Positions 10,640 through 21,900 of a stretch of DNA of 64,000 nucleotides are shown one piece after another. Source of the DNA: Lanius collurio. Its lineage: Eukaryota > Chordata > Aves > Passeriformes > Laniidae. Where the stretch lies: NCBI GenBank assembly GCA_020086605.1, contig JACBWW010000018.1, positions 10,649,986 to 10,713,985 of the forward strand. Reading direction: 5' to 3'. The position numbers and the translations under genes are program-made. Below the pieces are notes generated by a model, which saw only the letters and a list, made by a program, of their open reading frames with translations, searched no databases and was not told the origin of the DNA. Within the stretch, counting starts at the first letter, position 1. Each line of letters starts with the position of its first letter.

Positions 10640-11929
10640 ATGAAAGTGTGCCGGCGGAAGGCGCTGGCGCTGTGCCTGGGCTACGCGCTGCTGCTGCTGC
10701 TCGCCGCGCTCAACCTGCTGGAGTACAAGTGGCGGCGGGAGCCGCGGCGCTGCGGGGAGTCCCCGGCAGCCCCCCGCCACCAGCCCCCGCCGCCGCCGCC
10801 ACCGGCCGGGAGCCGCGGCCCGGCGGGTGCCCGGCGGCAGCTGGTCTATGTCTTCACCACCTGGCGCTCGGGCTCGTCCTTCTTCGGGGAGCTCTTCAAC
10901 CAGAACCCCGAGGTCTTTTTCCTCTACGAGCCGGTGTGGCACGTCTGGCAGAAGCTGTACCCCGGTGACGCCGTCTCGCTGCAAGGGGCGGCCCGCGACA
11001 TGCTGAGCTCCCTGTACCGGTGCGACCTCTCCGTCTTCCAGCTCTACAGCACGGCAGGCGCCGGCAAGAACCTCACCACGCTCGGCATCTTCGGGGCGGC
11101 CACCAACAAGGTCATCTGCTCATCGCCCCTCTGCCCGGCCTATCGCAAGGAGGTGGTGGGCATGGTGGACGACCGGGTGTGCAAAAAGTGTCCCCCGCAG
11201 CGCCTCAGCCGCTTCCAGGAGGAATGCCACAAGTACCACACGCTGGTCATCAAGGGCGTACGTGTCTTTGATCTGGCCGTCCTCGCCCCGCTCATGCGGG
11301 ACCCGACCCTGGATCTCAAAGTCATCCACCTGGTGCGGGACCCCCGGGCGGTCGCCAGCTCTCGCATCAAGTCCCGGCACGGCCTCATCCGGGAGAGCCT
11401 GCAGGTGGTGAGGAGCCGGGACCCCCACATCCACCGAATGCCCTTCCTTGATGCTGGCCACAAGCTGGGCGGGAAGAAGGAGGGGGGGGGCGGCTCGGAC
11501 TACCATGCCCTAGGTGCCATGGAGGTCATCTGCAGCAGCATGGCCAAGACCCTGCAGACTGCTCTGCACCCCCCTGACTGGCTCCAGGGCAACTACATGG
11601 CCGTGCGCTACGAGGACCTGGTGGTCGAGCCAATCAAGACCCTGCGGCAGGTGTACGGCTTTGTGAACCTGGCAGTCAGCCCGGAGATGGAGAAGTTCGC
11701 CCTCAACATGACCAGTGGCCCCGGCTACTCCTCCAAGCCGTTCGTGGTGTCGGCCAGGAACGCCACCCAGGCGCTGAGTGCCTGGAGGACTGCGCTCAGC
11801 TACCAGCAGATCAAGCAGGTGGAGGAGTACTGCCACCAGCCCATGGCCCTGCTGGGCTACGAGCGGGTGGGCAGCCCCGAGGAGGTGAAGGACCTCAGCA
11901 GAACGTTGCTCAGGAAGCCGCGGCTGTGA
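10640..11929 (+). CDS. CHST2: carbohydrate sulfotransferase 2 (GlcNAc-6-O-sulfotransferase 1)
   Basis: A 429-residue, single-exon type II Golgi enzyme that transfers sulfate from PAPS to the 6-hydroxyl of N-acetylglucosamine in glycans, including keratan-type chains and selectin ligands. Residues 1-7 form a short basic cytoplasmic tail and 8-27 a leucine-rich signal anchor. Residues 28-67 form a proline-rich stem with seven consecutive prolines. The 5'-phosphosulfate-binding loop TTWRSGSS is at 73-80 and the 3'-phosphate loop LVRDPRAVASSR at 231-242. N-glycosylation sequons lie at 144, 356 and 374. The C-terminus LLRKPRL and long identical blocks match mammalian CHST2. I chose the ATG at 10640 (A at -3) because the membrane anchor follows at once and an in-frame TAG lies at 10610-10612. 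Human CHST2 is longer (about 530 residues) because of an N-terminal extension and a longer stem. The neighbour downstream is SLC9A9 on the other strand. Confidence 0.97.
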   Translation: MKVCRRKALALCLGYALLLLLAALNLLEYKWRREPRRCGESPAAPRHQPPPPPPPAGSRGPAGARRQLVYVFTTWRSGSSFFGELFNQNPEVFFLYEPVWHVWQKLYPGDAVSLQGAARDMLSSLYRCDLSVFQLYSTAGAGKNLTTLGIFGAATNKVICSSPLCPAYRKEVVGMVDDRVCKKCPPQRLSRFQEECHKYHTLVIKGVRVFDLAVLAPLMRDPTLDLKVIHLVRDPRAVASSRIKSRHGLIRESLQVVRSRDPHIHRMPFLDAGHKLGGKKEGGGGSDYHALGAMEVICSSMAKTLQTALHPPDWLQGNYMAVRYEDLVVEPIKTLRQVYGFVNLAVSPEMEKFALNMTSGPGYSSKPFVVSARNATQALSAWRTALSYQQIKQVEEYCHQPMALLGYERVGSPEEVKDLSRTLLRKPRL

Positions 11930-12099
11930 CGGGGCAGCGGCGCCCGCCGGGCGCCCGGGGGTGGCTGAGCCCGGGGCAGAGGAGCCGCTCCGGCTGCCTT
12001 GAGTGAGGGAGGGAGCCGGGAAAAGCAACCTGGTTTCCGATTTCCTCCAAAGACTGCTGAAGGGTAACATACAGTAATGCGATGATTTATTTCTTTCTT

Positions 12100-12101
<2 letters not shown>

Positions 12102-12130
<29 letters not shown>
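12102..12130 (+). repeat. poly(T) tract (29 nt)
   Basis: An uninterrupted T run inside the proposed CHST2 3' UTR, followed by a T-rich stretch to about 12147. In the transcript it would be a U-tract. Confidence 0.9.
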
Positions 12131-12135
<5 letters not shown>

Positions 12136-12428
12136 TATTTTTTTATTACCTGCCCCTTGCATTGGGTTAGATGCGATTTATTAAAAAACAAAAAATCAAG
12201 TGGAACTGAAAATACATGTAAAGCCCCTTCCTCCTTCTCTAAAATGCCAGGCAGTTATTCTGTACCAAAATCGTTCAGTAAGTTCTTGTGGGTTTGAAGA
12301 TGGTAACAAAAACTCTTGCACAGTTCCTAACACATCTTTGTCTCCCTTGGTGCGGAGGGGATGCCCTTGGAAAACATAATGCTGAAAATCAGACTTTTGT
12401 ATGAAAGCAAATGTTCAGACATGATAGT

Positions 12429-12447
12429 AATAAAAGAAAATAATAAA
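12429..12447 (+). terminator. candidate CHST2 poly(A) signals (paired AATAAA)
   Basis: Two AATAAA hexamers (12429-12434 and 12442-12447) lie about 500 nt after the stop codon and are the first full consensus signals downstream. A T-rich stretch follows. Later signals could give longer isoforms. Confidence 0.4.
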
Positions 12448-13799
12448 TGATATTCATTTTTATAATTACCTCAATTGTTTGGGAAATACAGTATTATATA
12501 CAGCTGGAGGGGATGCTTGCTTAAAATAACAACTTGGACTTTAAAGAGTATGGATGGAGGGCTGGAGTGCAACGTTTGACGTGTTCAAAGATAAGGAGCT
12601 GCTCTTGCAGAAACAAATACAGATCTCACAAGCATAGTGCAGGTTTTATGGCTGTGTCAAAACAGGTTTCTATTAACTATTGTCTTTTCTGTTATATATA
12701 AAAAGTCTTTCAAGTGCCACTGTATTAGTGTCCTAAGAGTTTTAAAACGTTTGCCATCACAGCAGTATTTATTTTTGTCTTGACATATATGTCCAGGAGT
12801 CACTGTCAAATAGAATTGGATCTACAGCGTGACAAGAAATGCAGGATTTAAAAAGACATTTATCATACTGGAAGCATTAGCATGTGTGAAAACAAAAAAT
12901 AAAATTATATATATTATATATATTCTATAGTGCTAACAAAACGTAAGATTTGTAAGCTATTTCTTGACATGGATTGGTAACGGGCATAGCAGGGAAGCAT
13001 AGAAAAATGCATAAAATGATTTATTTTTTCCCCTTTGTCTGAGTCTGAGGGTATATTTATGTATGAAGAGGGAGGAAATGTACAGCTGTGTGTTCATGGC
13101 TGTAGTAGAGCTTTTATGGAGCCAGCCCAGCGTTTGATTTCAGAGCGCTGGTTGGAGACTCATTGCCTGTGAATTGTCATTGCTCTGTGATGGAGCCAGA
13201 TGGTGGTCTGGCTCTTTCTGGGAGCTCTGCCTAGAGTCTGTCCCATCGTTAAAACTTGATGATTAAAAACAAAAAGAAAAAAAGAGATTTTACTACTTCT
13301 GCTTTTGTAATTTCTTGGAAAAAGTCCTGATTTATTAAAGATTAAGTGGTGTGTTGCATATGAAAAGTGCAGACACCCTAAGTAGTTTTTAATCTTGGTG
13401 TTCTCTGCTGCTCTTTGAAGGCTCGTTTTGGAACTTGAATTTTTAAACAAATGTGGTTTTGCCAAACTGTTCTCTTAGGAGACTACAGACTTTTCTACAG
13501 GAAGTACATTTTACATTGCCTATTTGGGTGTTGTGCCTTCAGAAAATGTGAAGAGTATGATTAGGAAAAAGGAAATTGATTTGTGAAAATAAATTAATAT
13601 AAACAGGATGCTGATAAGTGTGCGTGTATGTGTGGGTGTATGTGTGAAAATTTTAGTGATGTGTAATATGTCTATTTCTTGTAACTTAAGTTAAACAGCT
13701 GATAACTGGCTACTAAGCTGTTTGAGTTCTTGATGAAATTTTGGCATTAGATGTTGAATTTATTCTGAAAAGGAAACACATTTAATAAACTAGTTAAAA

Positions 13800-14090
13800 G
13801 ATTATTGCATAAGGTTGCCTATACACTTACTGAATGACTGCATTACATGTTGGTTCCCTCCGTTCATTTTCACCATCAGTGAAATAATATAAAATCTAGC
13901 AATGGGAGATCTTTTAATTGGCCTGTTAGGATGTATTCCTAGATTCCAGACAACAGTGCTAGAAACGGGAGGGGTAATTAATAAGGTATTTAAAATACAG
14001 ATTAAGGTACTGGTGTTGTGTAATGAGTTGTTTTGTGTTTACCACTGTGCATGTTCAGTGCAGCCCTGAGAGGATTTTGGATGTTTGGCT
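13800..14090. other. AT-rich intergenic sequence
   Basis: Nothing recognisable beyond AT-rich single-copy-looking DNA. Confidence 0.5.
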
Positions 14091-14400
14091 TCGGGCTGTA
14101 CCCGGCGGGGTTTTTTATTTTCTTCCGTTGGTGTGTCCGGGGCAGTGCTTGAATATCTGACCTGCTTGTAGAGCACGGCGCTGGCTTTTTATCCCTGCCT
14201 GCTTTCTGAAGCTGCCCGCCCTGCCCTGTCTGTGCTGCCCCGGCGCTCTGCAGGCACTGGCGGCCAGCTGGGAGCCGGAGCCGCTCTGGAGCTGCCCCGG
14301 GACCGCCGGCCCAGCCCCCGGGCCGGGCACTGCCCCCGCCTCGGCTGCCGCCCGCGGGGCGTGTAGCTTCGCTCGGGTCCCTAGATAGGGGTTTTTCGTG
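14090..14400. promoter_or_regulatory. isolated CpG-rich islet downstream of CHST2
   Basis: About 300 bp of GC-rich sequence with many CpGs (densest at 14190-14370) lies within AT-rich DNA, 2.2 kb past the CHST2 stop codon. No coding similarity is seen on either strand. It could be an orphan CpG island: an enhancer or a non-coding RNA promoter. Confidence 0.4.
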
Positions 14401-17400
14401 GCAGCATGCTACAGAAAAAGCTCTTTTGATTTTGGAAGCTGAAGCACGGTCATTTCTGTGTGCAGAATTCCTTGGTCTTTTTTTGGAAAGTTTTCAGGAT
14501 GAGTAAAGTGAACAGGAATTGATTGCCTCTGGGAGTGTGAAACAGATGAGCCCAATTGACTTAGCTTCCAAAAATGTCCTTTGGCTCCTAATTATATTAA
14601 AAAGCTCATCCTGTCTTTCTGAGAGAGAACTCGCTGCTCTTCTAATAGTGGTGCATTGCAAGCATCTGCTTCACTTTCCTGATACAAACACTGCCAGTAG
14701 AGTTACAGCATCTGAATCTGGTCCATAATTTGAGCTCCACCTACTACATTGCAGCAAGGAATCACCCAACATACTGTACAATTGTACCCTGGTGTGTTTT
14801 GTGAACAGAAGAAATAATGCAATGTTCATTTTCTGAAAATAAAGGACTGCATGTTTGTTCAGGTAAAGCTTCAGAAGTGAATGGGACCTTGCTTGTGTGA
14901 AATGCTGGTGGGCTAAACCCTGTGTTTTATGCTGCTCTATTAAATATGTATGTGAACAACTGGCAGCTAAAAGACCATTTTTAGCCCTGTTTTATATTCA
15001 GGAAATAGAGGAACTTTAACAAGCCAAACAGAGTTGAAAAAACTTTGAAACATGGAAAATTACAGGAAAAAATAGGATGTCAGAGAGATGAAGGACATGG
15101 TTACAAAAGAAGTTTTCCTTCTGTGAGGAGGGACAGCTAGCTGTGGTCAGAATAAACTTGACTTTTAAGCTTAAAAATAGTCCTGGGTTTGCTTTCTGAT
15201 TTAATAATTACAGTGTGCTTCTTCAGCTGAAGCTAATGCTTGTATTGGCGAAGGATCAATAGCATAAACAAGGTACAGGGTGCACTCAGTTGCGTGGGAA
15301 GGGAGATGGTTCTGAAGACTTGGCACACTGGTTTGATGGAAGAGAAAGGCCAATGAGCAGCTACGTGTTGCTTTCTGCTGAGAACAAAGCCAGAACATCA
15401 TGCAAGTGTGGTAAGTTGCATTTATCATTCAGTGCATGAAAACAGGAAAACCCTCTGTCTTCCACCGAATCAACTAAACCACAAGATGTGTGAAAGTGTG
15501 CAAGTTGCTGCTGCTAACCTGAGCTAACAATGAAAAAGATGTTAGATCAAGTATCTTTCATTCTTTCTTAACAAAAGGAGCAAGTCCCTTATTTTTCCAA
15601 TCACTTTGTAATTTGTCAAGCATTAAACTTCATACTGTGACTGAAAGATGAACTTAATTTAAACCATAAACCTTGTATTTTCATTTTGATTAGAACTTGG
15701 GTCTTTAGAGGTGGAATACTGGTGGTTATAAGAAATCCTGAAACAAGTGCTTTTCATCCTGTAGGTCATGAGAAGAGTACTGAGATTATTTCCCCCTTCA
15801 TTTCTAATTGCTCATGGTGTGTTGAAGATGAAAGGTCTTTAACATGAGTCCTTGCACATTGCAAGGGCTGGTCTGAGAGTTGGTGTTCCAGCTTTGCTCT
15901 TGTGCATCCCATAAATGCAGGCATGGGTCCTTTTGGAGTGGTGAATGCCAGCTACATCCAGTTGTGTGAGGCTGTTTTATGTGAACAGACTGACCATGGG
16001 GCAAATGCTGCCTGTGTTACTTCATCAAATGGATCAAAAATGTTCTTATTCTACTGCCATTTCAGTTAAGGGTGTTGTATAAATATTACTCTGCTAGAAT
16101 TATGCATGTGAATAAGGTAAGCAGATTTAATTTGGAAGCTCTAAGTGAGTGTGAGACTGCTTGCCATTGATGTATCTGACTTCAACTGTCAGTACTTTCT
16201 GCTAGTTATCCTGGCAGTCAGTACATAGGGTTTGCATTTTGTATCAGAGATCCTGAGCAAGATCTTACAAAAATGTGCATGTTTTAGAATTAAAAAATAG
16301 ATGGAATAACATTTCAAAATACTCATTGTATTGCACACATTTAAAGTAAAAAATAAGCTTTATCTGGCTTATTTGGATTCCCTGGCAACAAATGAGTTCT
16401 GTTAATGTGTCTAAATAACAGCTCTTGGCTGTTGTGACATCCATGATTCTCCTTGTAAGTTATCATTTCTGCAAAGAAAATGAATAGAATTGGTGCAACA
16501 CAGACTCTTCTATATTTACAAGTTGGGGCTCCCTGCATCACGAGATCATGAAAGGAACACAAGAATGGGCCTGCATTATTTACTGCGGAGTCTGGATCAA
16601 TGCAAATTAATTGAAAATGGGTGCAAAATGTAAGGGTGTCCTGTCTTCCCTTGATCCATGAAGAGCTGGCATTCCTCACACACATCAACACCGTGAAAAT
16701 GATGAAAAACTTGATAATATTGATGGCCTTGCATTTGGGAGAACTGGGATTAAAGAATTATCTTCTCCTGCAGTGAAACACAAAGCTGTAAAATGCGTGT
16801 AAAAATATGGCATATTTCTTCACAAAAGAAAATTCTATAGGCGAGAGACCTATTTACACCAAGTGATGTGGGTGAGCTCTCTGGTGCCCACTGCAGTGCC
16901 TGAGATAGGAATATGCTTGTTATAAACAGGGTGATGGGAAGGGAACTGAGGTCGAGTGGTGGGTTACCAGCTCTTTGTTCCTCTCAGAAAAATTGGTGAG
17001 TAGCCAGTGCAGCCTGCAGGTCTTTTAGTAAGAGGTACTGCAAACCTCTGTCTGGACATAATGTCATTATTCTGATGGGATTTGAATGGAAATAGGATAT
17101 TCATGGTGAAAAACAAGATGAAAATGTGGTTGCAGGAATTCCTGAAATGAAAAATTATTAGTAAAGCAGCCTGAGCGAGGAAGCAACCTTTGTAACAGCA
17201 TCAATTGAAGTGGAAGTTGCTAACTGGAAGGGGCTCTACAGATACAATATTAAGAAATCTGAAGATTCTGATAAGATTTAAGTGGGATTTTCAAGAATAT
17301 CTGCAGGTGCCATTTTCAATGGAATGGGAATACTATGCAGGAGTCATCGGGAGTTATATTTCAGGGTGCGTCTGGAAATCATGGCCTCATAAATTTGTAT

Positions 17401-17405
17401 TGTAG
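14400..17405. other. AT-rich intergenic sequence
   Basis: No gene, RNA gene or repeat is recognised. Open frames are short and unremarkable. Confidence 0.5.
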
Positions 17406-17600
17406 GGGGCCTGGGGGAGTTTCTGGTCCAACTTCTTGCTCGAAGCAGGGTCAGTTTATGAGATCAAACTAGGTTGCTCCAGGTTTTATCTTGGTAGGTC
17501 TTGTAAACCTGCAAGAACTGAGACTGCACAATCTCCCTGAGCAACCTCAGTGTTGTGTGGTCCTCTTGGTGATCCATGATGCTTCAGCAAAACCAGCCTC
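17406..17600 (-). mobile_element. CR1 retrotransposon fragment, diverged
   Basis: The plus strand reads like the complement of a CR1 3' region: a 'tggtccaact' block, 'gaagcagggtca', 'aggttgctcc', then an 'actgcacaatctccctgagcaacc' equivalent. This is the order seen in avian CR1 copies inserted on the minus strand. It is heavily mutated and lacks the terminal octamer repeats. CR1 is the main avian non-LTR retrotransposon. No reading frame survives. Confidence 0.8.
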
Positions 17601-18715
17601 AAAGTTACTAAATATGTTACATGAATGTATTAATTTTGTGATTTGCCTGTGACTGCTGACATGGGTCATGTCCTCACTTTCCTTTAACTGCAAGAGGTGT
17701 TGGCTGCAGCTCAGCTGTTGCAAAGGATCAGCAGCAAAGTGGCTAATGAATAGTGATCTCAGTGGAAAAACGTGGATTCACAATTAGAATGCTGCATCCA
17801 GCAAGATCCCGTGTTCTACACAGGAGGGATAAAGATGAGAGCAGAGGCAAAAGAAATTCACTTAGAAGAAAGGAAAGGAATACAAAGCGGAGCTTATCAG
17901 GAGTTGCTCTTTCTCTGCTATAGGAAGAAAGAAATACTGTTAAGGAAAATTGAAAGAAACAAATGAGGTATCATCTGATGCAGCAAGGTCAGGAGTGGAT
18001 GAATAAAGGCATTTGCATGTTAAAAGCAGTGAGGACAGAAACCTGAAGGACAGAAGATGAAATGTGGTGATCCTATGTGCTGTAACCAGTTGTGATTATT
18101 CACGATACGCAGAAAGAATTCCTCATTTCTAAGTTCACAGTTTTAGATTCACTGACTTTCCTCACAATTTCAAGATGAATTTCAAACAGGAATAATTTTC
18201 ATAATTATTTGGATAGTTTTGATGTTGCAGTTTGTGTATAGATAGAAACAGAGTTGCTGAACTTTTGTCTAAATACTCCTCTCTGCAGACCTCTATGCAT
18301 AAATTCACAGGCCCCCTAGTCTGCTAAATTCTTGGCACCTTCTTGTTTTCCATCTGCCAGATGGTTCCTTCTCCCACCAGTCAGGGTTATCAACAATTAT
18401 CTGTTTCAAGCCATGTGCATGTCTCATAACAATTTATCAAGGGAGACATAAAATGGAAAAGTGACATATTTAGTGTTTATGTAACTTCCAGAATCACTTT
18501 TGGCAGCTTGCATTATTTGCTTATTTGCCACTGGTGGTTCCTATGTATGTTTGCTGTACTGGTCTGGGATCAGCTCTTCAGATCTCAATTATTTGGTCAA
18601 GTTCCTTGCACACTCATTCAGCTGGTGTTTTTAGGTGTACTAACTTAATTGGTCGAGTGGCGACCTGTTTTGTTCTTCCAAACACTCTTATATCTGCTTG
18701 ATGTCTCTTTTCCCA
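17600..18715. other. intergenic sequence
   Basis: Nothing recognisable between two CR1 fragments. Confidence 0.5.
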
Positions 18716-18985
18716 AGTAACAAGTGATAGCAAATGAGGATATGGCCTCAAGTTGCATCAATGGAGGCTTAGATTGGATATTTGGAAAAAAATCATCACT
18801 TTGAAAGGCTTGTCAAGCAGTAGAGCAGGCTGCTTAGGGAAGTGGTCAAGTCCCCAACTCCAGAGCTATTGAAAAGACATGTGGATGTGGTGCTTAGGGA
18901 CGTGGCTTGGTGCTGGGTCAATTGTTGGACTTGATGTCATAAAGGTCTTTATAACCTAAATGGTTCTCCAATATGATGGCTACAT
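18715..18985 (+). mobile_element. CR1 retrotransposon 3' end fragment
   Basis: On the plus strand the blocks 'atggcctcaagttg', 'ttagattggatatt', 'agcaggctgcttagggaagtgg', 'ctggatgtggtgcttaggga'-like, 'ttggacttgatg' and 'aaggtctttataacctaaatg' follow the order of the CR1 3' coding end and 3' UTR. Divergence is considerable and the terminal ATTCTATG-type repeats are decayed. It lies 1.1 kb from the CR1 piece on the opposite strand, so the two are separate insertions. Confidence 0.85.
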
Positions 18986-21900
18986 CAGACCCCACCAAAG
19001 CCATGCGGGGGCGGATGGAGACATCGGGGCTCGGGGATGAAGCCTGCTGCCCTCGTTAGGGTCATCTGCTTTTCACCTGTGTCACTGGCTCCACCACAAG
19101 CTCTACCACAAGCTGCCAGAGCTGTCAATGGTAAAGGATACCTGGCTCAAAGAGGTACAGTGGTAAAGAGTAAGTGGTGGAAAGCAGTTTAGCTCTTTGT
19201 GCTTCTCTGCTCCTCTACAGGAATAAGCACACAGTAGCCCGTGCTGACCACTTTGATTTTGTAAGAGTTTAACATCTGGTCCCTAATTACAGGTTCTTTC
19301 ATGCTGAGCAGAGGTAAAAATATGCAGTATGAAAGTGCAGTGTTGTGGCTACTGCCCAGAGAATATGTGCTGTGTTATTTTAACCTAGGAACCCTCATCC
19401 TAGGACACAACTTACACACGCATGAGCTCCCCGCCTTTTATTTTGCTTTAAATAAGAAATGTTGTATCTGATGCCACACCAGAGAGGCAGCCGCTGACTT
19501 TCGGGAGGCGGTGCCCCGCAGGTGTTAATGAGGAATGTTAATGAACCTGATACAGAAAAGGGACACGTGAAAGTTGTTAAGGAGTTGTGTTTTTTAACCC
19601 TGTGCTCTCGCAGACAGGTAATAGTTTGTTGCCAAAATGAGATAGAAGCTGAAGTCTGCTCTCTGCCTCGTTATTGCTGCCTGTGCCCTGCTGGGCCAGG
19701 GGGCTGCCCTGTGCCACCAGCCTCACAGGGGCAGCTGGCTGGGGTGGGGACAGCGCTGAAGGAGCTCTCCTGGGAGAGTGTGGGCTCTAGGGAGGATAAA
19801 TGCATGAGGGGAGCTGCTCTTGGTGGTGGGGCTTTGCCAGAAGGATCTTTGATGGGAAGGGTTGCTGCAGGCTGAGTGCCTGAGGTCCCCTAGGAGTGCT
19901 GTGAGCCGCCTGGAAGATGCCCGACGTAGAGCCCTTTCCAGCGCTGAGGCCTTGCTGTGCCTGACGTGTGGGGATGTCACTGAAACCGTGGGAAAATTGG
20001 TATATTATCCACTAGGGAGAGGTGATGGGGCTGCCCTGCTCGGGCACATTTCAGTGTAAAGAGCTGATGAAACACATGGAAGAGCACTAGCTGGGACTAA
20101 GGAGGCTCTCGAGTGCGCTGGAGCAAGGAATAGGTCTCAAGAGGGATGCAGGTGGCTGTGCATCGTGCCGGAGCCACCGCCCGCCGGCGCCTCGGGACTG
20201 CCGGAGCTGATGGAGGTGAGCCGGGGCGGCTGTGCTGTGAGGGTGGGGGGGCCGTGGCGCTGGGACACCCCTTCAGAGAGCCTTGGCTGTGAGGGTGGAG
20301 CTGATTTGGGAGCACCGTCTGCTGAGCTGTGCCGGAGATGAGCAGCCAGCAGCTTGTTGGTGACAGCAGAGCTCTTGGACGGTTGTTTTGGGCTGGGAGC
20401 AAGAGAGGCTGAAGCTTGAAGGAAACTCGTCTGGGGAGGTGTTATAAGTGAATTTGTTGTTTGGCTGGGCTGTTGGGTTCAGGCTCTGGGGGTGTTCTGC
20501 TGCTGTAAGAGCATTTGGCTCCTGTCTGTGCCGTGGAATGTTGGCACACCAGTGTGGGCTGCATGGTGCTGCTGATCGCCACTGGCACCATCTCCTGCTC
20601 GGCTCTGGGTACCTGAGCACGCCTGCCTATGTGCACCTCTCCAGGGACATGGAACGCTCAGGCAAGTCTCTGACATGTAAGGAGAGACTTCAGAGTTGAT
20701 CTTGCACACATGTGCCGAGAGAAAAAATTGTATGCATTTTCTTGCCATTTTTATGTCTTTTTGGGGTTCAATGTGGAGTCCTTTGGTGTATCTACTGGTC
20801 CCATCCCATGCCTGCAGTCACAGATGAATTACATAATGTGTCTGCTTCTCTTTGTCCTGACCCCTCATCCCTCCTGCACAGGTGAGCTTTTGTCTCGCTC
20901 CTGTCTCATTCAGAACAGTGATCAGGCTCCCTGTTGCTTAATTAGTCCTTTCATAATGAATAATTTGAGTAAGTGCTTTGCTCTGAGTGGTAGCCAGCCA
21001 TTTATCTTTGTCACTTCTATCTGAATGAAGAATTATTTTGAAGTTTAACGTTTCACAATTGCTGGCTTTGACTGTGGCACAGCCTGTAAACTTTACTTAG
21101 ACAGATTCCTTAAATCATATCAAGAAATCAATGGACTTTTCCTCACTGCAGGCTTCAGATCTTGGTACAGCATCTCGTAATAGCACCTCATTTTCACTTA
21201 CAAGTCTCTGTATCGGAGATGCTGAGAAAATGCATGTGTATGGGCTTACAGCTGAAGTCCTTTTGACTGCTTTGAGCACCATGAATGTGTGTCCCTATAC
21301 ACCATAACTCCTGGTTAAAACAATAGACATAACTTCTTCTCACATGTAAGCCTTGGATTTTCTTGCCTTATGTACACAGGCAACATGTAACAGCCTTTTG
21401 GATAGCTGCTGAATTTATCCCTGTGGGAAGGTGAAATGGAAGAAATGAAAAATCTAAACACGTTTTTAGAGAAAAGGTAGCTAAATGCACGGGAAGATGA
21501 TGCATTTAAAATAGTTTGTGGTTTAAAAAAATCCCTCATAACTATTAAGTCAGTACTTTTGATCTATAATTAAGACAATTACCTCAAGTGTTCCCAGCAG
21601 TTCTTCTGCATTAGGTTACTGAAGGTAAATCAAGATACCCACTCTTATTTTTTCTCTGACTTGTGTGTAAAGGGCTCACTTTGCAGGCTGCTTGTGACGG
21701 GCATTCTGCTTTCATGTTAAATGGGTGGGCTTGGAGGAAGAAGGCTGGGTATCTCATGATATCCAGATGATGAATAAACTTCCTGTACTCACACTGGCTA
21801 TTAGAGAATGTATTAGCATCCTTTGGTACAAGGCTGTGCTGGGTACTCTGGGAATTGATGAACAAGTGGGGCAGCGAGGAGATGATAACATGCTTGGCGC

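Larger units (their letters stand above)
9520..12010. promoter_or_regulatory. CpG island covering the CHST2 promoter and coding region
   Basis: Sustained high GC and frequent CpG contrast sharply with the AT-rich DNA on both sides. The island includes a TATA box, GC-box-like GGGCGG motifs near 10141, a CCAAT box at 10126-10130, the N gap and the whole CHST2 coding region. It most likely drives CHST2. Confidence 0.75.
11930..13790 (+). other. CHST2 3' untranslated region (end uncertain)
   Basis: GC content falls abruptly after the stop codon into AT-rich sequence with a 29-base T run (12102-12130). Possible AATAAA poly(A) signals occur at 12429, 12442, 12898, 13588 and 13784. I cannot tell which are used. 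An AT dinucleotide stretch lies at 12904-12925 and an irregular TG-rich repeat at 13617-13648. Confidence 0.5.

Noticed and set aside
9830..10984. Very long open frames on both strands spanning the N run
   Set aside because: The Ns are translated as unknown residues, so openness there is meaningless; the flanks resemble no protein.
11120..12070. Antisense open frames of 100-190 codons over CHST2
   Set aside because: They are shadows of a GC-rich coding region with few stops; their composition gives no domain.
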